From: JALSHZ01 sp964614535
GTDB lineage: Bacteria; Pseudomonadota; Gammaproteobacteria; UWMA-0217
Direction: 5' to 3'
Length of the DNA: 43,089 nt
NCBI GenBank assembly: GCA_964614535.1
Contig: CAZTOZ010000053.1
Location: forward strand, 1-43,089
Position 1 is the stretch's first letter, and every line of letters begins with the position of its first letter. Under the pieces are notes generated by a model that was not told where the DNA came from, ran no database searches, and was given only the letters and a program-made list of their open reading frames with translations. This document shows positions 1-9,400 of this stretch, piece after piece. The position numbers and the translations under genes are program-made.

Positions 1-741
1 ACATCGGACTATGAGCAGGCCTTTGCCGCCGCCTTCCCCGGCCGGGGCCTGACGATGGAGACGCTGGGAATGGCGCTGGCCAGCTATCAGCGCGCACTGA
101 TCGCGGCCGACAGCCCTTTCGACCACTGGTACTACGGTCACGACGAGGATGCCATCGATGCGGCCGCCCGTCGTGGCTTCGAACACTTCACCGGCAAGGC
201 CGGCTGTAGCGCCTGTCACCCGATCGGCCGCGACTTCGCCCTGTTCACCGACGACTCCCTGCGCAATACCGGTATCGGCTACCGCGGCGCCATGGGGATC
301 GGGCACGGCACCACGCGCGTCCAGCTCGCGCCCGGCGTATTCGTCGACGTGGACGATCGCGCCATCGCCAGCGTCGGCGAACCACCCCCGGCCGATCTGG
401 GCTACTATGAAATCACGCAGAATCCAGCCGACCGGTGGAAATACAAGGTCCCGTCACTGCGCAATATCGCCCTCACGCCGCCGTATATGCACGACGGCAG
501 CCTCGCCACCCTTACCGAGGTGGTCGCATTCTACAATCGCGGCGGCATCCCCAACGAGAATCTCGACCCTCTGATCAGGCCCCTGCACCTCAGCCCGGCG
601 GAGCAACGAGAGCTGGTCGCTTTTCTCGAAAGCCTGACCAGTCCCCATGTGGCTGAGCTGATCGACGATGCGAACACGACCCCGGTGGGGGACGTGGGAA
701 TCGAACAGCCTGTTGCGGAAGACTCGGCCGGTAGCATCTGA
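1..741 (+). CDS. Di-heme cytochrome c peroxidase / MauG family protein, C-terminal part
   Basis: The frame is open from the first base, so the gene starts upstream and only its last 246 residues are visible. A c-type heme motif CSACH lies at visible residues 69-73. About 100 residues later comes a motif containing TPPYMHDGS followed by LATLTEVVAFYNRGG, which is typical of the C-terminal heme domain of bacterial cytochrome c peroxidases and MauG-like proteins; the Met there is near a usual distal ligand position. Proteins of this family are periplasmic and reduce hydrogen peroxide or oxidise a partner protein. The N-terminal heme domain and the signal peptide lie outside the window, so peroxidase and MauG-type activity cannot be told apart. 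The last 35 residues are polar and acidic and probably disordered. Confidence 0.9.
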   Translation, partial: TSDYEQAFAAAFPGRGLTMETLGMALASYQRALIAADSPFDHWYYGHDEDAIDAAARRGFEHFTGKAGCSACHPIGRDFALFTDDSLRNTGIGYRGAMGIGHGTTRVQLAPGVFVDVDDRAIASVGEPPPADLGYYEITQNPADRWKYKVPSLRNIALTPPYMHDGSLATLTEVVAFYNRGGIPNENLDPLIRPLHLSPAEQRELVAFLESLTSPHVAELIDDANTTPVGDVGIEQPVAEDSAGSI

Positions 742-782
742 AACCCATTCGTTTTCGCCCTTGTTGCCGGGCCATGCCACCG

Positions 783-830
783 GTCGGCAGCTCGTTTGCA
801 TCGGCGGCTGCCGACAGCGATGATATTTTT
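783..830 (+). terminator. Hairpin downstream of the cytochrome gene, possible terminator
   Basis: A perfect 9-bp inverted repeat, GTCGGCAGC (783-791) and GCTGCCGAC (807-815), has a 15-nt loop and is followed after about 10 nt by a run of five T. It sits between the cytochrome gene (stop at 741) and the GNAT gene (start at 854). The T run is further from the stem than in a standard Rho-independent terminator, so this is tentative. Confidence 0.35.
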
Positions 831-853
831 CCGACGATCATCACCATCCTCCC

Positions 854-1351
854 ATGTCAGACCGACTCATCATCCGCCAAGCCAGCACGGCCGACCTGCC
901 GGCGATCGATGCCATCATCGAACGGTGCGTCATGGGATGGGATCTGCCACCACGGGTCAAACGACTGTCGCTGGAGAGCTATCGCTACCGGCCCGAAGAT
1001 CTGGCGCATCTCGATCTCATCGTTGCCGAAGTGACGGACGGCCCGATCGCCGGGGTGGCGGCTCTGGAGCCGGCCAACCCGCGGGATCTGCCAGTGGGGC
1101 AACACGGATTGCTGCTGCACGGGCTCTATGTCGATCCCGACAGGCAGCGCCAGGGCATCGGCCAAACGCTACTGGCACAAGCGATGGAGCGGGTGCGGCG
1201 GCGGCATGCCGACGGGCTGCTGGTCAAGGCGCAGGCCGATGCCAACCCGTTTTTTGCGTCGCAGGGTTTTTCGCGGCTGCCCGTCGAAGACCCCGCACGG
1301 GACTATCCCCATCGTTGGTGGAAGCCGCTACGGCCCGGCAACAGGCCGTGA
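854..1351 (+). CDS. GNAT family N-acetyltransferase
   Basis: A 165-residue protein, the usual length for a single GNAT domain. The acetyl-CoA binding motif A is clear at about residues 92-112: a beta strand LHGLYVDPD followed by RQRQGIGQTLL, which matches Q/R-x-x-G-x-G/A. The end of the domain carries the usual NPFFASQGF-type stretch (about residues 134-142), where an aromatic-rich loop precedes the last strand. The acceptor substrate cannot be read from the sequence. The gene is on its own: it follows a hairpin after the cytochrome gene and converges on the slipin gene 42 bp downstream. The Shine-Dalgarno sequence before the ATG is weak. Confidence 0.85.
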   Translation: MSDRLIIRQASTADLPAIDAIIERCVMGWDLPPRVKRLSLESYRYRPEDLAHLDLIVAEVTDGPIAGVAALEPANPRDLPVGQHGLLLHGLYVDPDRQRQGIGQTLLAQAMERVRRRHADGLLVKAQADANPFFASQGFSRLPVEDPARDYPHRWWKPLRPGNRP

Positions 1352-1393
1352 ATGCGCACTGCCGATGCCGTCTGGCACCGGCCGCCATGGCGT

Positions 1394-2149
1394 TCAGTTG
1401 CCGCCCGCCCTCTTCTGGAAGGCCTCCACCAGGTCGATCGGTATCGGAAAGATCACGGTGGAGCTGTTCTCGGTGGAGATGTCGCTCAGGGTCTGCAGAT
1501 AGCGCAGTTGCAACGCCTGCGGATTGCCGGCGATGACATCGGCCGCCTCACGCAGCTTCTGCGACGCCTGCAATTCCCCCTCCGCGTGGATCACCTTGGC
1601 GCGCCGCTCCCGCTCGGCCTCGGCCTGACGGGCAATGGCGCGGACCATGCTCTCGTCGAGGTCGATGTGCTTGATCTCCACATTGGTCACTTTGATGCCC
1701 CAGGCGCTGGTCTGCTCGTCGATGATGTCCTGGATGTCACGATTGAGCTTTTCCCGCTCCGACAGCATCTCGTCCAGCTCGTGCTGGCCGAGCACCGACC
1801 GCAGCGTGGTCTGGGCGAGCTGGCTGGTGGCCATGTAGTAATTCTCCACCTGGATGATGGCCCGCTCGGGATCGACGACGCGAAAATAGAGCACCGCGCT
1901 GACGTGGACCGTCACATTGTCGCGGGAGATGACGTCCTGCGGCGGCACGTCCATGGTGATGACCCGTAAATCGACCCGTACCATCTTCTGGATGCCCGGA
2001 ATCACCAGAATCATCCCCGGCCCCTTCACCTTCTGGAAACGGCCGAGAAAGAAAATCACGCCGCGCTCGTATTCCGGCAGGATCTTGACCGCGGACAGCA
2101 ATATCCCGCCCAACACCAACAGCGGGACGATAAAATCGAAAAGAATCAT
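1394..2149 (-). CDS. Slipin / stomatin-like SPFH-domain membrane protein
   Basis: A 251-residue protein with one N-terminal membrane segment (about residues 5-22), then the SPFH core starting at ILPEYERGVIFFLGRF and an alpha-helical, charged stretch (about 175-215, AEAERERRAKVIHAEGE) typical of stomatins. SPFH proteins oligomerise on the inner membrane and organise proteases or lipid domains. The ATG at 2147-2149 has GGAGG six bases upstream and overlaps the nfeD stop codon as ATGA, so translation is probably coupled to nfeD. The frame is open further upstream, but that part lies inside nfeD and is not protein-like. The nfeD-slipin pair is a well-known bacterial operon; archaeal NfeD homologues cleave the C-terminus of the partner stomatin. 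Confidence 0.93.
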   Translation of the reverse strand: MILFDFIVPLLVLGGILLSAVKILPEYERGVIFFLGRFQKVKGPGMILVIPGIQKMVRVDLRVITMDVPPQDVISRDNVTVHVSAVLYFRVVDPERAIIQVENYYMATSQLAQTTLRSVLGQHELDEMLSEREKLNRDIQDIIDEQTSAWGIKVTNVEIKHIDLDESMVRAIARQAEAERERRAKVIHAEGELQASQKLREAADVIAGNPQALQLRYLQTLSDISTENSSTVIFPIPIDLVEAFQKRAGGN

Positions 2150-3459
2150 GTTTCCTCCAAAGGACTCACCTGCAATACGAGATGATCGATCGAATCGATC
2201 CGGACTTTTTCCCCCGCCCCGACCGGCGCCGAGGTTTCGGCCAGCCACGACTCCCCCTCCACCCGGACACGGCCACGGCTCCCGGGCGTGAGATCGTCCA
2301 TCGCCACCCCTTCGAGACCCACCATGGACTCGCGGCCCGTCATCACCTTCTTGCGCCGAAGTTGCACCAGCCGTCCCACCATCCATAGCAGAAAACCACC
2401 GGCCACGAGCGCAACCCCGCCGATCAACGGCAGCGAAACCCCAAGGCCGGGGTCATCGAAGAGAATGATCGAACCGACGACAAAGGCGATTACGCCGCCG
2501 ATGCCCAAAATGCCACCACTGCTGACGAACACCTCTCCGACGATGAACGCCAGACCGAAAGCCAGCAACAACAGGCCGACATAGTTCACCGGCAGGATCT
2601 GAAACGCATAGAGCGCCAGCAACAGCGAAATGCTGCCGACCACGCCGGGCAGGATGTAACCGGGATTGGTGAACTCGATCAGCAGCCCGTAGATCCCGGC
2701 CAGCAACAACAGATAGGCAACGTTGGGATCAGAGATGATCGCCAACAGGCGCGAGCGCCAATCGGGCGAGATCCTCTCCACCTCCGGATCAGCCAGCGCC
2801 AGCGTCACCTCACCGTCGGCCACCTCGATACGGCGACCGTCGAGCTGGCGGAACAGATCGGCGCGATCGCTCGCAATCAGGTCGATGACATTGGCCTCGA
2901 GCGCCTCCTCCGCGGTGAGACTGACCGCCTCGCGAACCGCCTGCTCGGCCCACTCGGCATTGCGGCCACGCAACGCCGCCAGCCCGGTGATATAGGCCAC
3001 CGCATCGTTGATCACCTTCTTCGCCATCGCATTGCCTTCGCCACCGCCCGGCTCACCCCGGGGCATGCCCGGCACCGCGCCGATCGACACCGGCGTCGCC
3101 GCACCGAGATTGGTCGCCGGCGACATCGCCGCCACATGGCTGGCATAGAGAATATAGGTACCGGCGCTGGCGGCCCGCGCTCCCTGGGGTGTCACCCAGG
3201 TCACCACCGGCACCTCGGAAGCGAGAATGGCGCCGATGATCTCCCGCATCGAATGGTCGAGGCCGCCCGGCGTATCCATCTCCAGCACCACCAGATGCGC
3301 ACCCGAGGCATTGGCATCGGTCAGCGCCCGCACCACCAGATCCTGCGTCACCGGCCCGATCGCACCCGCCACCTCCACCGTCAGCACCCGATTGCCCGCC
3401 ACCACCGGCAGGGCCAGCAACAGCAATGCAAACAACTGAAACCGAAGGAAAAAACCCAT
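2146..3459 (-). CDS. nfeD: NfeD-family membrane-bound serine protease (ClpP class), slipin partner
   Basis: A 437-residue long-form NfeD. Residues 1-22 form a signal peptide. A ClpP/S49-like protease domain follows: the nucleophile is predicted as Ser98 in RAASAGTYIL and the general base as Lys147 or Lys148 in AMAKKVINDA, matching the Ser-Lys dyad known from Pyrococcus 1510-N. A block of four to five hydrophobic helices (about residues 225-345) leads to a C-terminal OB-fold NfeD domain (about 365-437). I chose the ATG at 3457-3459 because GGAGG lies five bases upstream and the signal peptide begins there; an upstream in-frame start would add 24 residues without membrane character. It overlaps the downstream slipin gene by 4 nt. 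Confidence 0.92.
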   Translation of the reverse strand: MGFFLRFQLFALLLLALPVVAGNRVLTVEVAGAIGPVTQDLVVRALTDANASGAHLVVLEMDTPGGLDHSMREIIGAILASEVPVVTWVTPQGARAASAGTYILYASHVAAMSPATNLGAATPVSIGAVPGMPRGEPGGGEGNAMAKKVINDAVAYITGLAALRGRNAEWAEQAVREAVSLTAEEALEANVIDLIASDRADLFRQLDGRRIEVADGEVTLALADPEVERISPDWRSRLLAIISDPNVAYLLLLAGIYGLLIEFTNPGYILPGVVGSISLLLALYAFQILPVNYVGLLLLAFGLAFIVGEVFVSSGGILGIGGVIAFVVGSIILFDDPGLGVSLPLIGGVALVAGGFLLWMVGRLVQLRRKKVMTGRESMVGLEGVAMDDLTPGSRGRVRVEGESWLAETSAPVGAGEKVRIDSIDHLVLQVSPLEET

Positions 3460-3611
3460 CACCACCTCCGCAGGGGCCATACGGCCATTGTGCGCCGGGG
3501 ATTTGAAAGGGTCAACTCGAAGACTCCACACACGACAAAATAAAACCTAGAATAAGATATATGCCCTTTTACAAGCCAAAACCAATTGCAATTTCAGATC
3601 GAGAAAACATT

Positions 3612-4688
3612 ATGAAAAATATCTGGGCCGTAGCTATAAGCATAGCCATCTTACTATTGGCCAGTTGTGGGAGCTCTGAAAAAGGTCGCGACACATCGAC
3701 CAGCCCGAACTCCAACGGACTACCAAGCAACAATGGGCCAACCATATTGCATACTCGAATTTACGATGCCCCAATGGACGATAGCGGCCTACTCCAACTG
3801 ACCGCCAGTGAGCAGCCAGCCACCTTTTCTGTCGAATGGGAGCTAAAAAAACCCTCCGGAACCAACTATTCAAACTATTTCTACATCAATCTCATTCTGT
3901 CAAGGAATAGCCATGTTGACCCATCGGACCTAAAAGTTGCTTCGATATCCTGTTACGACATCACCTATGATGACGACTATGAAACAACCTCCTATAAGAA
4001 TTGCAATTATCGGGAGAGTTATCTTTGCTCATACCATATCGATGATACGATTCAGTGCCTGGACAATAGCCGCGATGACGCACGCTACATCCATAGGTAT
4101 CTCGGGGAAACCGGGGATTGGCCATGGAACGGTTATTTGATAATGGAGTTTTGTTACAGACTAAAAACGGACTGCGCTTATAGCAGCGCTTTTCCAGTCC
4201 AATTGAAAAAACAGACCAACAACTCCAACATCGGCTCGATCAGTCAACGCGCAATATTACTCCCCGCAGGACAGATTCAGGGATATTATGGACCAAAACA
4301 GATTGACGACATACAGGTGACTGGAGCATTCAACCCCAACGGACGAATGGTGCTGGAGTCAGATACGAGAAACAACATGTTGACAGTCGAGCGAATAAAC
4401 GGCTCATCATCATATGACATAGCATATTTTCTGTCATCAGACGACCACCTATCCGCAAACGATATTGAAATATTTTCCGATTATATAACTGGTAGTGAGA
4501 GAAACAATACGGCCTGCATATTCACACCTCTCAACGAGATTTTCTGTGGAAATTTTTATAAACGTCATCTCGCCGAATATTTTTCCAACAATGGCGACCT
4601 TCCGTGGGAAGGGTACTTGCTCATTCAAGTTGGAGACTACAATGATGGCACTTTCATTCGCAGCATCCCGATACGATTGCAGCATTAA
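3612..4688 (+). CDS. Lipoprotein with two homologous CARDB-like beta domains
   Basis: A 358-residue predicted lipoprotein of unknown function. The signal peptide ends in the lipobox LLLASC with the lipidated Cys at residue 19, followed by a Ser/Asn-rich linker. Two segments, about residues 71-199 and 247-356, resemble each other: each has a strand, then a motif like YFLSSDDHLSANDIEI (LILSRNSHVDPSDLKV in the first copy), paired cysteines, and the motif GD-W/L-PW-N/E-GYL. The pattern LSxDxxxxxxDxxI recalls CARDB-type beta-sandwiches, but that is inference. The gene is visibly richer in A and T than its neighbours, has a weak Shine-Dalgarno (GAGAAA), and overlaps the recD stop tail to tail by 4 nt. 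An earlier ATG at 3561 would put 17 polar residues before the signal peptide. Confidence 0.75.
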   Translation: MKNIWAVAISIAILLLASCGSSEKGRDTSTSPNSNGLPSNNGPTILHTRIYDAPMDDSGLLQLTASEQPATFSVEWELKKPSGTNYSNYFYINLILSRNSHVDPSDLKVASISCYDITYDDDYETTSYKNCNYRESYLCSYHIDDTIQCLDNSRDDARYIHRYLGETGDWPWNGYLIMEFCYRLKTDCAYSSAFPVQLKKQTNNSNIGSISQRAILLPAGQIQGYYGPKQIDDIQVTGAFNPNGRMVLESDTRNNMLTVERINGSSSYDIAYFLSSDDHLSANDIEIFSDYITGSERNNTACIFTPLNEIFCGNFYKRHLAEYFSNNGDLPWEGYLLIQVGDYNDGTFIRSIPIRLQH

Positions 4689-6424
4689 CCCCACAACGCC
4701 CGCTGGATGCCGCTGACCCGCCGCGTGCGGCGGGCGACGGCATCGCGCAGGGCGTTTTCTCCGGCGCAAAGAACGAGGCGCTTGCGCGCGCGGGTGATGC
4801 CGGTGTAGAGCAGCTCCCGGGTGACGACGGGGCTCTCCTGTTCGGGCAGCACCAGGATCACTTCATCGAACTCAGACCCCTGGCTTTTGTGAATGGTCAT
4901 TGCATAGACGGTTTCGTGGGGCGGCAGCCGGGACGGCAACACGGCACGAACGCCTCCCCGGCCGTCGGGGAAGAAGACCCGCAAGCGCTCTTCACCACCG
5001 GCATCGCCGTGGCGCAGCACCAGGCCGATGTCACCATTGAAGAGCTGTTGGCGATAGTCGTTGACGGTGACCATCACCGGCTGACCGTGGTAGAGGCCAC
5101 GGGATTCGACGCCGAGGGCGGCTTCCACGATGGCATTGATCCGGTGCATGCCTTGCGGGCCTTCGCGCAGCGCGCAGAGCACCCGGCAGCGCGCGAGCAT
5201 CGCCAGCGCCGCGATCGGGTCGTCGAGGGCAGTCAACGCCCGGAACCGCGGCACGACCCGCTCGCGCAGCAGTTCGGCGAGCCGCGGCGGGGTGGCTTCC
5301 CGCTGTTCGACGGCGGGATCGTCGAAGGCGGTCAGCAGCCCCTCGGCATCCCCCTCGTTGACGGCTCGGGCGAGCCGGCCGATGCCACGCTCGGGGTCGA
5401 AGCGGCGGCTGCGGCGCAACACCACCAGATGGTCGGCCATCGGCGGCTGCGGCACATCGGCCCGTGGCAGCGGGCCGGCGCCCACGTCCTCGACGGCCGT
5501 TGCCAACGTTTCACCATACGCGCCACCGCCTTCACCACACAGATCGGCCATCACCTGCCCGGCCTCCACCGAGCCGAGCTGGAAACGGTCACCGAGCAGG
5601 ATCAACCGCGCCGATTCGGGCAGCGCCGCGAGCGTCCGCGCCATCATCGGCAGATCGACCATCGACACCTCATCGATCACCAGCAGGTCCACCGGCAGCG
5701 GATGATCGGCGCGGTACCGGGGCTGCACCCGCCCGGGCCGCATGCCGATGAGCCGGTGCAGCGTGCGCGCCTCCTCCAGCCCGGTGACGCCGGCCTCGGC
5801 GATCGCCTCGCTCATCCGTGCCGCCGCCTTGCCGGTGGGCGCGGCCAGCGCAATGCGCAGATCCTTGCCACCCGGCTGGTCGCGCAGCAGCCCAAGGATG
5901 CGCGCCAGCGTCCAGGTCTTGCCGGTGCCGGGGCCGCCGCTGATGATGCAAAAACGCCGCAGCACGGCCATCGCTGCCGCCACCCGCTGCCAGTCGGGCC
6001 GCTCGTCACCGGGAAAGGCGTCGGCCAACCCCCGTCGCAGCCGATCACGATCGACCTCCGGTGGCGCGGCGGCCAACAGCCGCTGGATCGCCTCGACGAT
6101 CCGACGCTCCCAGACGTGGTAACGGGCGAGATAGAGGCGGTCGCCATCGAGGATCAGGGGTTTGTCCCGGTCACCAGGGGCGCCGACGAGCTGGGAGCCG
6201 GCGATGGCTCTCGGATCGGCCTCCAGGCCGAGCGGTTCGAGCAACGGATTGTCCACCAACGGCAGACAGACATTGCCGGCACGGATCTGGGCGCTCGCCA
6301 GGGCCACCAAAGGCCCCAGCATCGGCGGCGCATGCTCGTCCAGCGCCAGCAGATGGGTGGCGAGATGGCGATCGGCCGCGGCAATCGACTCACGCGATTC
6401 GAGGATCCGCCAAATGTCACTCAT
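4685..6424 (-). CDS. recD: RecBCD enzyme subunit RecD (5'-3' helicase)
   Basis: A 579-residue superfamily 1B helicase, close to the usual RecD length. Motif I (Walker A) GGPGTGKT is at residues 163-170, Walker B DEVSMVD at 251-257, motif III LILLGDRFQLGSVEAGQV soon after, and motifs V and VI (TIHKSQGSEFDEVIL and YTGITRARKRL) near the C-terminus. RecD is the fast 5'-3' motor of the RecBCD helicase-nuclease, which resects double-strand breaks and loads RecA after Chi recognition. The start ATG overlaps the recB stop codon (ATGA), the normal coupled arrangement. The 3' end overlaps the convergent lipoprotein gene by 4 nt. Confidence 0.97.
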   Translation of the reverse strand: MSDIWRILESRESIAAADRHLATHLLALDEHAPPMLGPLVALASAQIRAGNVCLPLVDNPLLEPLGLEADPRAIAGSQLVGAPGDRDKPLILDGDRLYLARYHVWERRIVEAIQRLLAAAPPEVDRDRLRRGLADAFPGDERPDWQRVAAAMAVLRRFCIISGGPGTGKTWTLARILGLLRDQPGGKDLRIALAAPTGKAAARMSEAIAEAGVTGLEEARTLHRLIGMRPGRVQPRYRADHPLPVDLLVIDEVSMVDLPMMARTLAALPESARLILLGDRFQLGSVEAGQVMADLCGEGGGAYGETLATAVEDVGAGPLPRADVPQPPMADHLVVLRRSRRFDPERGIGRLARAVNEGDAEGLLTAFDDPAVEQREATPPRLAELLRERVVPRFRALTALDDPIAALAMLARCRVLCALREGPQGMHRINAIVEAALGVESRGLYHGQPVMVTVNDYRQQLFNGDIGLVLRHGDAGGEERLRVFFPDGRGGVRAVLPSRLPPHETVYAMTIHKSQGSEFDEVILVLPEQESPVVTRELLYTGITRARKRLVLCAGENALRDAVARRTRRVSGIQRALWG

Positions 6425-9400
6425 GCGGCGACCCTCCCGCCAAACCCGATATCCAGCGCATCGAGCAGTTTTCCGTCGATGGGACGGAACCAGATGCCAG
6501 CCTCGCCACCGGGCCGCATTCCCCGGGTGAAGAGATAGAAGACACCACCGAAATGCCGCGCCGGCTCATAGTCCGGCAGGCGCTGGCGCAGGTGACGATG
6601 CAGCGCCAACGCATAGATCAGCGCCTGCAACGGATAGTGGTGGGCCGCCATTGCCGCCGCCAGCGCCGTCCCGCCGTAATCGTCGAGGCGGTTGGACTTG
6701 TAGTCGGCCAGCCAGTAGCGGCCATCGCGCTCGAACACCAGATCGATATAGCCGTGGAGCAATCCTTCGAAAGCGCTGAAGCGCAGCCCCTCGGCGGCCT
6801 CCCGCCAGTCCGGGAAGGGTTGCAACAGCCGTTGCAGCCGGGCCGGCGACAACGTGTCCGTGGCGAAATGGAATTCCAGCTCGTCGATTCGCCGGCCACG
6901 GGGAAGATCACGCAGCCGCAAACCGGCGACCGGCAGCCTGGTGTCGAGCACCCGGGAGATCATCTCCGTCGCCGCCGCGCGGGCCTGTGGCTGGCGCAGC
7001 GCCGCCAGGCCATAACGCCACGAGAGCCGTTCGATACACTGGCCGATCACCTCCGGCGAGGCGGCGGTGAAATCCAGCCGCTCCAGTGTCTGATGCACCA
7101 GCAGGCCGAAATCGGCCCCGGCGGGCAACGCCTGCACCGGATCGTCGGCCGCCACCGCCGCGGCCCCCGACACCCCGTGGTCGTAGTCCGGGCGGTCGGC
7201 GCCCCCACCGCCGCGGATCAGCCCCGAATAGCTGTTCACCCGCCAGTGGCGCTGGATGGAACCCGCGAAGACGCGGGGCTCGAGCAACGGCGCGGCCGTG
7301 GCGGTGGACGACGTCACCAGCCGCGCCGATTCGGGCGGATCGCAAAGGGCGATGGCGGTGGGAGCCTGGCTGGCAAGGGCCTCCAGTGGCGCGAAGATCT
7401 CCGCCTCCTCCGCCTTGGCATCCACCCCCAACAGCCAGGCGAGCGCACTGTGCTCCATCCGGTTGACCTTGCCCCAGGTCATCACGCAAAGCTTGGCGGC
7501 GCGGGTAACGGCCACGTAGAAGAGCCGGATTGCCTCCGCCGTCGATTCGGCCACCACGCGGCGCCAGGCTTGCTCCACCCCGTCGCCGCCAAAATGCAGC
7601 AAGGGCTCGCCGGCATCGTCATGACAGAACAGCGGCGGCTTGGCATCGGCAGGACGGCCGGACCACGGAAACGGCAGATAGACCACCGGATATTCCAGCC
7701 CCTTGCTCGCATGCATGGTGACGATCCTCACCAGCCCCTCGTCGCTCTCCAGCCGCAGCTTGGCCTCGTCCGCGGAATCCCCCCCGGCGATCCGTTCGTC
7801 GAGCCAGTGCAGCAACACCTCCAGCCCCGGACGCAGACGGCTGGCCTGTTGCAGCAGCTCCACCAGTTGCAACAGGTTGGTCAGTCGCCGCTCACCCGCG
7901 ACCGTCGCCAGCAGACGGGCGGCGATGCCCTCGTCACGAAACAGTCGCGTGAAGGCCTGAATGAATCCCCGGTTGCGCCAGATCTCGCGATAGTCGAAAA
8001 AGCGCCGCTGCACCGCATCCCAGGCATCGTCGTCGGCCAGCAGCGCGGCAATCTCGCCAGCCGGGCGGGCCAACAGACCATCGGCCAGCGCGTAGCGCAA
8101 CAGCCCCTCGTCCTCACAATGGATCACCGCCTGCAGCAACCCCCGCAGCGCGCGCGCCTCATCGGTGGCAAAGACACTGGTCTCGGCGAGACTGACGCTG
8201 CCGATACCCCGCTCCCGCAGCGCCTGCTGAACGACGCCGACATCACGGTGCGTGCGCAGCAGAATGGCAATGTCCGCCGCGCGCAGCGGGCGCTCGCCGA
8301 TGGTGGCGCCACCGGGGCGCAGCAGCATGGCGATATGGTCGGCGCAGGCCGCCGCCGCATTGGCCCGGGCATCATCGACCTGCAACGCGGTGCCCGACTC
8401 CGGCGACGGCAGACGCCAGAACTGCATCGGCACCGGCTCGCCGCCATCGATGCGCAGTGGCTCGGCATCGGCCCGGGGGGAGGCCTCGACCGGCCGATAG
8501 TCGATCCCGCGCTGACGAAAGGCATCGGCGGAACGGGTGAACAGCGTGTTGACCGCCTCGACCAGCGCCGTCGAGGCGCGCCAGTTGGTGGCCAGCGAAT
8601 AGCGCCGGTCGGCCTCACGGGCCGCCGCCAGATAGGTGAACACGTCACCACCACGAAAACCGTAGATGGCCTGTTTGGGATCACCGATCAGACAGAGGCC
8701 GCAACCTTCGGCCCGGCGACCGTAGATGGCGCGAAAAATGCGGTACTGCACCGCATCGGTGTCCTGGAACTCGTCGATCATCGCCACCGGGTACTGCTGC
8801 CGCAGGCGCTGCGCCAACACCTCTCCGCCATCGCCAGCAAGCGCGTCGTCGAGCCGCTGGAGCAGATCGTCGAAATAGAGCTGGTTGGCCCGCTGCTTGG
8901 CCCCGGCCAGGTGTTCACGCACCCACTGACGCGCCTGCTGCAAGAATGCCGCATCGAAACGCACCAACAGCGGCTCGAGCTTTGCCAGCACTTCGCAATA
9001 GTCGGCACAGAGCGAGAACAGCCGATGGGACGGCGGGTGGCACCCCTTTTTGGTTTTCTCCCGCATCCACTTCTGGCTCAACAGTTCGAATTTCTCGCCC
9101 GGCTCGAACAGCGGCCAGTCGGAGAGACAGAGCACCTCGACGGCAGCGAGGGCCTTGTCCACGGCTCCGCGGTTGTAAATTCTTCTGTTCAGCGCGGTGC
9201 TTTCACGCAGCAGCCGGGCAACCTCGGTTCCCTCCTCACGCCACACCCCCCGCAACTCCTCGTGGATCGCCATCCATGCCGACGACTGCGCGGTGATCTC
9301 TTCAGCGAGCTCGTCCACGCCGGGCACCTCGGGCCGCAACGCCAGCGGATCGGCCAGGCGCGGGCCGATTCTTTGCAGGATCGCCCCGGGCTCGGGATAT

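Noticed and set aside
680..710. A TTCGATTCCCAC-like stretch on the minus strand resembling a tRNA T-arm
   Set aside because: It lies in the cytochrome coding sequence and no acceptor or anticodon stem can be folded around it.
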